Source: Corbicula japonica (taxonomy: Eukaryota; Mollusca; Bivalvia; Venerida; Cyrenidae). Taken from it: a stretch of 64,000 nucleotides of DNA. The DNA lies in NCBI GenBank assembly GCA_038501625.1, contig JAZAYU010000114.1, positions 1,984,001 to 2,048,000 of the forward strand. The letters run 5' to 3'. Below the pieces are notes generated by a model, which saw nothing but the letters and a program-made list of their open reading frames with translations, ran no database searches and was not told the DNA's origin. Shown one piece after another: positions 57,473 through 64,000 of the stretch; within the stretch, counting starts at the first letter, position 1; each line of letters starts with the position of its first letter. Made by a program: the position numbers and the translations under genes.

Positions 57473-57625
57473 GGCTCACAAAAAAGGAAATTGATGAATT
57501 ACCTGAGGTATTGATAAGCAAGGTGGACCCTCTTTCGGAACTATTGCAGAAATCCAGAGCCAAGATTACATGTCGAAAGTATGAAAACAGCTTTAATCGT
57601 TGGAGGACATGGGCTTTTGGATTAC
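57473..57625 (+). pseudogene. N-terminal piece of the tyrosine recombinase
   Basis: After a TTTTTCAG acceptor-like word, the frame encodes LTKKEIDELPEVLISKVDPL and KYENSFNRWRTWAFG, matching the SAM-like DNA-binding start of Ngaro/DIRS recombinases. The next part of the domain is missing and replaced by 54-bp repeats. Confidence 0.65.
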
Positions 57626-58215
57626 AAGGTGGCATCACCGGCCGTTGTAAGACGACGCGTCTGTAGTATATGCATTACAAGGTGGCATCACCGGCTGTTG
57701 TAGAAGACTGCGTCTGTAATATATGCATTTTACGGTGGCATCACCGGCTGTTTAAGACTACAGTTTCTGTAATATCTGCATTTTTCGGTGGCATCACCGG
57801 CCGTTGTAAGACGACTGCTTCTGTAATATATGCATTTTAAGGTCGCATCACTGGCTGTTGTAAGACGACTGCGTCTGTAATATATGCATTATAAGGTGGC
57901 ATCACCGGCCGTTGTAAGACGACTGCGTCTGTAATATATGCATTATAAGGTGGCATCACCGGCTGTTGTAAGACGACTGCGTCTGTAATATATGCATTAT
58001 ACGGTGGCATCACCGGCTGTTGTAAGACGACTGCGTCTGTAATGTATGCATTGTACGGTGGCATCACCGGCTGTTGTAAGACGACTGCGTCTGTTGTATA
58101 TGCATTACAAGGTGGCATCACCGGCCGTTGTAAGACGACAGCGTCTGTAATAAATGAATTGTATGGTGGCATCACCGGCTGCTGTAAGACGACTGCGTCT
58201 GTAATATATGAATTG
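57616..58215. repeat. 54-bp tandem repeat, block 2 (about eleven copies)
   Basis: Same unit as block 1, starting within the recombinase reading frame at about 57626. 18-residue periodic peptides on both strands are repeat artefacts. Confidence 0.92.
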
Positions 58216-58439
58216 AAGGGTGACATCAATCCAAATGGGCATTTTGTAATGGTTTGGGAAGAGGGGATGTTTTTGCAGCAATATGAGGAAAACAAAGCAA
58301 AACATCAGCGAATAATCTGTGCATGTTTAGTCGGTTTTGCAGGTTGTTTTTGATAAGTTCTGGGTTTCTAAATATTGTAATATTCGATATTATTTTTGAC
58401 AAGAGTACATGGGTATTTTCATGGAAACTAGCAAAACTG

Positions 58440-58740
58440 ATCAATAGAGAGACGGGACATGGGTTGTTTTAGCACGAACATTTACACTATTATGTCACGT
58501 TGCAAATGTTAAAATATTAATACAATGGGATTGTTTAAAGGATAGTGATTATCTTTTCTGCGATTTGTCTAAAGTAAAAGGCGGATTTGTCAGTAGAGCT
58601 TGTAACAAAAAGATGTCTTATTCCAGCGCAGAACGGTATCAAAGACAAATTATATAAGAGACATGGGCGCTGGTTAAGTGATACCGCAAGGACGGTTATG
58701 TGAAGGGTTCGATGAAGGAAAGACTTTGTTTCTAGAGCTA
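58440..58740 (+). pseudogene. Catalytic piece of the tyrosine recombinase
   Basis: Fragments DSDYLFCDLSKVKGGFVSRA, CNKKMSYSSAERYQR and RHGRWLSDTAR match the end of DIRS/Ngaro recombinases. The segment that should carry the first catalytic Arg (an HSLRSGG-like motif) is missing, and a frameshift precedes the catalytic Tyr region. Confidence 0.7.
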
Positions 58741-58970
58741 TGTGTTTATAAAGAATGTTATCTTTATATTTCACAGAAAAATAAGAAAAAATTGTTTCTA
58801 AGCTGTTGCTTAGTATTTTTTTGTTTTGTTGACATGATTAGAAATTGTCTAGAAACATATTACGGTATATATATATGTCTGTTGAATTGGTAGTTTGTTT
58901 GAATTTTGAAAGTGCTGTTTCATGTTCTATTAGAACATATATTAATTTTATATGCCCGTTCTTTAATCTT

Positions 58971-59089
58971 CATGTTGCGCCTCGCAAGTGCTTGTCGTAC
59001 GACTATCAAATAACAATCTGAAATGTTATTTGTCGTTTGTGTTGCTTTATAAAGTTAGCTAGTTTGTGACGGAATGGTGCGGAAGGGAA
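58971..59089 (+). repeat. Split direct repeat B1
   Basis: 119 bp from CATGTTGCGCCTCGC to GGAAGGGAA, repeated at 59421-59539. It joins A2 directly. Confidence 0.9.
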
Positions 59090-59539
59090 ATATAGTTTTC
59101 TGAGTTTGAGTTTACGAATTAAAAGAAAACTATTTTCCCTTCGGTATAAGTAAGTCACAAACAGGTGATTTCGCGCGCTATATGTCATAGCGCACGGGCT
59201 TTCAGTGCATAATGCATAATGTGGTCATTCAGCTTTGCGAGGCGTAACTGGACGGTCATACAATTTTAACAGATTTTATGTCATTTAATTAAGATAAGTA
59301 TCAATAAGTAATGTTATTCATTGTTTGATATTTTGAGTTTATGGAGAAATTTAAAGAAAAATTGGAAATGTCATTTATGTTTTATGATTGATGGTTTTGT
59401 ACTATTATCTGTTGTATGCACATGTTGCGCCTCGCAAGTGCTTGTCGTACGACTATCAAATAACAATCTGAAATGTTATTTGTCGTTTGTGTTGCTTTAT
59501 AAAGTTAGCTAGTTTGTGACGGAATGGTGCGGAAGGGAA
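59090..59539 (+). repeat. A2-B2 terminal repeat of the Ngaro-type element
   Basis: A2 (59090-59271) and B2 (59421-59539) with a 149-bp spacer found only here, as expected for the complete right-hand repeat of the A1/B1A2B2 design. Confidence 0.88.
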
Positions 59540-60122
59540 CTAACCTCTCCATTGTGTTTTCCCGATCTGGCGATCTACAATTATTCTCACAATCTAGCAT
59601 TATCCGCGTTTCTCATTATCCGGGTACATACCGTGAAAGTAAGTTTTTAGCAAATATTCAAAACAGTTTGGTGGTTTTCATGAAGGGAACAGGCGTCGAT
59701 AGAAATAATTTCAACAATATTATTTGTGTTAACTATAAATACACGCTTAATTAATGTTTAAATATTGGTTGTTGTCGAAAGGTGTGGAAAACCTCCGAAA
59801 TATGATCTGAATATTCTCAAAAAAATAAACTTTTATATATTTCATTTTAGAAAGTTTAGACGGTCCATAATGGTTCAATGATTGCATTAACAGTGAGTGA
59901 TATATAACTGCTTAATATCTAAAGTATGAATATTTATAAATTCAAATTCATTAAAATTTGTGATTTGCAACAAAATAAAAAATTTCAGGCCAATATTTGG
60001 CCTCCATGGTGAACATGCTCTCTTAACAATCTAATCTTATTCTTATTTTCTCCTCTACCAAACTATTCCATTCCTCACAGATTCCTGAGTTATACACGTC
60101 AAATTTCACTATGTATATCGTT

Positions 60123-60338
60123 CTATTTTCTTTTAATTTGCTCCAGCAAATCAGTAATATTATTAAGTTTATCGTTTGTTTTCTTTTCAATTGCCGCCAT
60201 CTTGGTCTCTAGATCATCCATGCGCTTTGCGACAGCGTCTGCGTTGGTCGCATACTTCCGCTCACTTTCACGCATATGCGAATCAAAATCTTCTTCCGTC
60301 ATGGTCACATACCAACGCTCAGATGGTGCATTTAACAT
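60123..60338 (-). CDS. Short coiled-coil open frame, copy B
   Basis: 71 codons, same as 45137-45352 except Ser to Leu at residue 2 and Thr to Ala in RKYATNADAV. A third base change is silent. The ATG is at 60338, with a shortened tRNA-like sequence upstream on the same strand (60398-60452). Function unknown; low divergence may simply reflect a recent duplication. Confidence 0.4.
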   Translation of the reverse strand: MLNAPSERWYVTMTEEDFDSHMRESERKYATNADAVAKRMDDLETKMAAIEKKTNDKLNNITDLLEQIKRK

Positions 60339-60397
60339 GTTGTGGCCTGTGAGTATAAATCATTTTAATAGGGTTTACGTTGTGTGATAATAAGAAA

Positions 60398-60452
60398 TAG
60401 GGGATCGAACCCGTACTGCGTCGAGCGTACTACCAACTGAGCTAGCCGGGAC
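60398..60452 (-). repeat. Truncated tRNA-like sequence, unit B
   Basis: The minus strand reads GTCCCGGCTAGCTCAGTTGG ... ACGGGTTCGATCCCC. Box A and box B are kept, but the middle is about 20 bp shorter than in unit A, so no cloverleaf is possible. Confidence 0.55.
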
Positions 60453-60930
60453 AAGCGCAGAATATATATATATATCTCAAACCAACTTTTTGGTCATCAA
60501 TATTTAATTTCCATGAGAATTTCGGCCAGAAAGTTTAAAATTATCTTGTAACTACGCAAAGACTATCCCAAACTATCCCTCTTTCTGGAAAACTTGCATA
60601 CGACCCTAAGACAAAGTAAAAATGTCAATAACTATCCTTCAGGTAAATTACCAAAATCTTTTTCAATGAAGTGCCGTTAACAACAAAATATGAAACTTTA
60701 AAAAAAAACACTTTTTATTTTCTAGGCATCGAACTCGTGTTCTTCAAGAAAAATACAGAACTTGTGTTATTTCAAAATGGATGTAACTTACATTTAAAAA
60801 GAAAAATCTGTATTTTTCTTAAAGAAGAACGCGAGTTCAAAAATTCGAAAATAAAGAGTGAATTTTCTATAAATTATATAACTGATTTCCCTTTTGGAAG
60901 ATTTTACATAATTGTGATATGAAACTTTCT

Positions 60931-60936
60931 TTTATT
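60931..60936 (-). terminator. Polyadenylation signal of the TRP channel gene
   Basis: AATAAA on the minus strand, 88 bp after the channel's TGA stop. Confidence 0.5.
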
Positions 60937-61023
60937 CTCTCTGTTTGTTGGCGGCGTGGGGAGCCGGGCTCTGTTTTCTTGGTGTATGCATGTTTCACCG
61001 TCTTACATAAAACAAAACAAGAT

Positions 61024-63987
61024 TCAGAAAAAGTTTAATTTACCCAAAGGTCCACTCTTAATATTGACCCTGGAGAAGACTCTGCTTGCAGGAAAATTGG
61101 ACTCGATGTCAACCCCAAGACTGACGGATTCGATCCTCCATGTGACCTGGTTTTCTTTAAGTATCATTGAATACGAATCGTTCATCATGGCGATGAGCAG
61201 GTTTAACAGCACTATAGTCCCCAGGATGATATAGACGAGGTAAAGGATCTTACTATACACCGTCGTCCTGCCAGCATTCCCCATGTTTGTTTGAAAGTCA
61301 GCATCGAACAGCTCACTCATGCCAATCATCATATTAAACGCTAAAAATAGCGTGTCTGCTGGCGAGGGATAGGAGTCGACTATTGCGCTTGACACTTGGA
61401 ATAAAACGTGGAATGCGAAGCCGAATGCGAGAATAACAAAGAGATAGACTATGATAAAGCGCGAGACATCCCGAAATATCATACTGAGCAACATCCGGTA
61501 AAAGTAGTGAATTGCTCTTATGCCTCGTGTAAATGCTATTGTCATAAGCCATCCGATGCAAAGAGCAGAAGAGAGTACATAATCTTGGAATCGGTATCGT
61601 TTAGTAAATAAACCAATCCATGCGAAAACAAGTACTGCGAATATTATGCTGATAACGAGAAACATGTAGGAGGCTAAAATCGAAATTGCAAGAGTAAGAC
61701 CTTGTTTACGACTTAGTCTTGACTTCCGGCCTAAGTCACCCGTGACGATGTATCTAAACAGTGAATATAGCGCATAAATCAAAATTAAACCGGGCTCAAT
61801 AGGTACAAATATATATAGGAGTAATGTTTCCGGATCAGACGAGTTAATTGTCGCTTCGTTTGTGCGTAATTTATCTAAAAGATCAACGCCGACGTATGTG
61901 AACACGCTCATGTAAGTAATGTGGAAGATCATTAACAGTGCAAAAGTCCATGCGACAACTGACGTGTAGTATAATTCAATTAGTCGTACCGGTGGAAGGT
62001 CTAAAATTTCCGCAGCCCGTGCCTTTTCGGTGTGACTAATGAGCCACTCAAGTCCAGAGATATGTTCTAAATTTTCCGAAGTTGTTTGGCTGACAACATC
62101 CTTGTCTGAAAGTGGGGCGACTTTCCGGTGTCCGCAACATGTCTGAATTTCGTTGTTTGTTCGTGGAGTCAGGCTGGTCACGTCGAAATTATAGGAAAAG
62201 ATACTGCCGTCTTCGAACATAGTTACGTCCTTGAGCATTAGCAGTTTTGAAAGTACTTCGGGCACACCGGATTTGAAGGCCTGATCTAACACTGTTAAAC
62301 CTTTGTCGTTGCAAATATCGTAAATTAAGAAAAGAGTGGCCTCCCTTTGAAGTAACATGAACACATCCTGATTTTCCTCTTCCGGAAACGGGATGTTTTT
62401 ACGGATGCACCACCATTTTACGACATTGTTCAAAATTACATCAAACACTTCAAGATGGCGTGAAACATTTCGTCTGTCGTCAGCGCATACCTTAGTCAGC
62501 CGATGTAGCACTGTATCACCGTTTAAGTCTTTCATTGCTATATCAGCGCCGAGTGAAATCAATCTCTTGACCCCATTTGCGTGGCCTTCGTCTGCTGCAA
62601 GATGAAGCACGGTTTCACTTGTGTCGTAACTTTGTTCATTTATTCGGGCATCGCGCTGCATCGTTTCATAGATATCTAGCATCTTCTCAAGAGCTTCGGG
62701 CTGGCCAGGGCGCACTGCCTTGTGAAGTGGGATACATCCCTCGTTATCCCTCTCTTTAAAACTCACAAACCGGAACTCCCACAATACTTCCGGCTTAGCG
62801 AATTTTCCAGCAATATGCAAGCAGTTGTTTCCCTGAATGTCTTTCGCATTTAAGCTTTCCCATGCATGCGTTTTTATTGTAAAGTCAACAAGCGTCCGAA
62901 CACAATCAGCTGTGATATGCTTAGCATATGCCGCTACGTGTAGCGCTGTTTCTCCTTTTTCATTTTTTACGTCTGCTTTCGCCTTGTACTGCAACAGACT
63001 TTCAATAACTTTCGTGTATCCTCTGAAACAAGCGATATGTAACGGGGTGTTACCCCTGCCATTTTGAGTGTTTACGGAAATGACGTCATGAAACCGATCA
63101 ATAACTTCCGTTTGATTTGACATGGCGGCGTGGTGAAGAAATGTGTTCCCGTCTGCGTCCGCGGTAGTTGGATCTATATTCATTTTGAGCAGAACCTGAA
63201 TCTTATCACATTTTCCGTTGGCAGCGGCGATACAGAGAGGGTGCCGCCATTCCAGGTCTTGTCCTTTAGTTGCCATAACAAGCGTCTGTAGTAACGCGTT
63301 GTCCTCGTTTTCAATAGCGAAGTACCAAGCGTCATGACCCTCATGATTTCTGTGCATTACATTTGCTCCGTGTCTAATCAAGTCTTGCACAATGTCAACA
63401 TGGCCGCTCTTAGCGGCCAAAAGCAAAGGAGTATCGCCAGTTTCGTCTTGTTCGTTTAACAAAGCGCAACGTTTGATAAGCATTTCGACAATTGAAGAAC
63501 ATCCTTCCCTAGCAGCGTGGTGTATAGGCATTTCCCCACCTCTAATTTTGACATTTATGTCTATGTTAGGATGCTGTAGCAGCAGCGACATTATTTCCAC
63601 GTTACCATAAGCAGCGGCGATCACTATAGGAGCAACCAACCCTAATTTTCTCTTTGTGTTGGGATTTGCGTTTCCCTTTTTCAGTAGTAAAGCAACCGTT
63701 TTAGGAAACTCGTATCTTATGGCCCAATAAAGAGCCGTTGATCCCTTGTCGTTTACTACTTCCGGGTCAGCCTTTCGGTCTAACAGCAGGTTAACTACGT
63801 CATCGTGGCCCCATCTCGCAGCCCATAACAACGCTGTATCGTTCTTTCCATTCGAATGATTCACGTCCATCCCTTGGTCTAAATATAGTGTCACCAAATC
63901 TCTGTGTCCATAATACGCTGCAAGAAGAAGACATGAAAATAACCTTGGCCTTTGACCTTGAATGTCAACTGCTGTTTCACGCTTCAT
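61024..63987 (-). CDS. Ankyrin-rich TRPV-like cation channel (single open frame, possibly 5' partial)
   Basis: 987 codons without an intron. Residues 1-590 hold about 15-16 ankyrin repeats (for example DETGDTPLLLAAKSGHVDIV, GRGNTPLHIACFRGYTKVIE). After a linker, six membrane segments lie near residues 672-695, 717-742, 762-792, 802-835, 836-861 and 911-940, with a pore loop at 874-895 (LAFNMMIGMSELFDADF). The GMSEL filter and the post-S6 helix ENQVTWRIES resemble TRPV channels (GMGDLEF; IWKLQ), while the ankyrin count exceeds the usual six and recalls TRPA/TRPN. It is likely a non-selective cation channel of the plasma membrane; the gating stimulus is unknown. The frame stays open to the window edge upstream of the first Met (63987), so more ankyrin repeats may exist. 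It faces the peptide cluster and does not overlap it. Confidence 0.85.
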   Translation of the reverse strand: MKRETAVDIQGQRPRLFSCLLLAAYYGHRDLVTLYLDQGMDVNHSNGKNDTALLWAARWGHDDVVNLLLDRKADPEVVNDKGSTALYWAIRYEFPKTVALLLKKGNANPNTKRKLGLVAPIVIAAAYGNVEIMSLLLQHPNIDINVKIRGGEMPIHHAAREGCSSIVEMLIKRCALLNEQDETGDTPLLLAAKSGHVDIVQDLIRHGANVMHRNHEGHDAWYFAIENEDNALLQTLVMATKGQDLEWRHPLCIAAANGKCDKIQVLLKMNIDPTTADADGNTFLHHAAMSNQTEVIDRFHDVISVNTQNGRGNTPLHIACFRGYTKVIESLLQYKAKADVKNEKGETALHVAAYAKHITADCVRTLVDFTIKTHAWESLNAKDIQGNNCLHIAGKFAKPEVLWEFRFVSFKERDNEGCIPLHKAVRPGQPEALEKMLDIYETMQRDARINEQSYDTSETVLHLAADEGHANGVKRLISLGADIAMKDLNGDTVLHRLTKVCADDRRNVSRHLEVFDVILNNVVKWWCIRKNIPFPEEENQDVFMLLQREATLFLIYDICNDKGLTVLDQAFKSGVPEVLSKLLMLKDVTMFEDGSIFSYNFDVTSLTPRTNNEIQTCCGHRKVAPLSDKDVVSQTTSENLEHISGLEWLISHTEKARAAEILDLPPVRLIELYYTSVVAWTFALLMIFHITYMSVFTYVGVDLLDKLRTNEATINSSDPETLLLYIFVPIEPGLILIYALYSLFRYIVTGDLGRKSRLSRKQGLTLAISILASYMFLVISIIFAVLVFAWIGLFTKRYRFQDYVLSSALCIGWLMTIAFTRGIRAIHYFYRMLLSMIFRDVSRFIIVYLFVILAFGFAFHVLFQVSSAIVDSYPSPADTLFLAFNMMIGMSELFDADFQTNMGNAGRTTVYSKILYLVYIILGTIVLLNLLIAMMNDSYSMILKENQVTWRIESVSLGVDIESNFPASRVFSRVNIKSGPLGKLNFF

Positions 63988-64000
63988 TGCTTCGAGGCGC

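Larger units (their letters stand above)
54097..59539 (+). mobile_element. Decayed Ngaro/DIRS-type tyrosine-recombinase retrotransposon
   Basis: Split direct repeats define it: A1 54097-54278, B1 58971-59089, A2 59090-59271, B2 59421-59539; A copies are 182 bp and B copies 119 bp. The order A1-internal-B1-A2-B2 is the Ngaro/PAT plan. No target duplication is seen: CAATAA and CTAACC of the host palindrome adjoin the ends, as expected for recombinase-type integration. Internal order: damaged Gag zinc knuckle, reverse transcriptase, RNase H, a post-RNase-H domain, 54-bp tandem repeats, and tyrosine-recombinase pieces. Many stops and frameshifts make it inactive, while the terminal repeats are nearly identical between copies. 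Confidence 0.88.
52018..59635. mobile_element. Palindromic DNA transposon, split by a retrotransposon
   Basis: The ends start CACGGTATGTACCCGG and are inverted for about 96 bp with two mismatches (52018-52113 and 59540-59635). AAAGT flanks both sides (52013-52017, 59636-59640), and unit A keeps the empty site GCAAAGTAAG, so this is a 5-bp target duplication. The inverted arms extend to about 450 bp (52018-52465 against 53747-54096 plus 59540-59635). The right arm is cut by the element at 54097-59539; without it the transposon is about 2.18 kb. GGATAATGGG words repeat near the ends. The 1.2-kb middle holds only short unrecognised open frames (one at 52701-52970), so it is non-autonomous. CAC ends with a 5-bp duplication recall Transib-type elements, but this is not proven. 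Confidence 0.88.

Noticed and set aside
57837..58353. 18-residue periodic proteins on both strands
   Set aside because: Produced by the 54-bp tandem repeat inside a dead retrotransposon.
54097..59539. Retrovirus or LTR retrotransposon
   Set aside because: Split direct repeats, no target duplication, RNase H followed by recombinase pieces and no integrase or protease point to the YR/DIRS order.

Overview
This looks like nuclear DNA of an animal, most likely a bivalve mollusc. The evidence is spliced genes with GT-AG introns and AATAAA signals, very AT-rich non-coding DNA packed with satellites, minisatellites, inverted-repeat elements and tRNA-derived SINE heads, plus gene families common in bivalves: a discoidin/ShKT/mucin-like secreted protein, a RING-less B-box TRIM-like gene and an ankyrin-TRP channel. 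One repeat, whose ends read GGTGAGCTTTTGTGATCGC, is a sequence I associate with bivalve genomes. The organism is inferred; no marker gene settles it.

Layout. 1-4855: a nearly uniform 331/332-bp satellite followed by a 43-bp minisatellite. 4856-11650: mostly non-coding, with small inverted-repeat elements and one possible minus-strand exon (10307-10529). 11655-25236: a five-exon plus-strand gene for a secreted mucin-like protein: one F5/8C (discoidin) domain over three exons, Thr-rich repeats, four ShKT domains in one exon, then a last exon with a fifth ShKT, about 118 copies of a 36-bp coding repeat and a sixth ShKT. 25400-29300: intergenic repeats, including a 2.1-kb inverted-repeat element carrying a tRNA-like sequence and a 26-bp minisatellite. 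30519-32644: a two-exon B-box/beta-propeller TRIM-like gene broken by a frameshift and an in-frame stop. 32981-34020: a foldback pair of C2H2 zinc-finger fragments. 34-37 kb: transposon relics.

37150-60740: two tandem copies of a unit of about 8 kb. Each has a TATA box, a non-coding first exon and a one-exon CDS for a small secreted amphipathic-helix peptide, then long repeat tails. In the second copy the tail is split by a 7.6-kb nested insertion: a palindromic DNA transposon (5-bp target duplication, empty site kept in copy 1) that itself contains a decayed Ngaro/DIRS-type tyrosine-recombinase retrotransposon with intact split direct repeats A1-B1-A2-B2.

61024-63987 (minus): one uninterrupted 987-codon reading frame for an ankyrin-rich TRPV-like channel; its 5' end may lie beyond the window.

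The genes do not form a pathway. The best candidates for something undescribed are the discoidin-ShKT-mucin protein, the duplicated secreted peptide with conserved promoter and leader exon, and a class of bipartite mobile elements whose hairpin arms differ in sequence but keep pairing.
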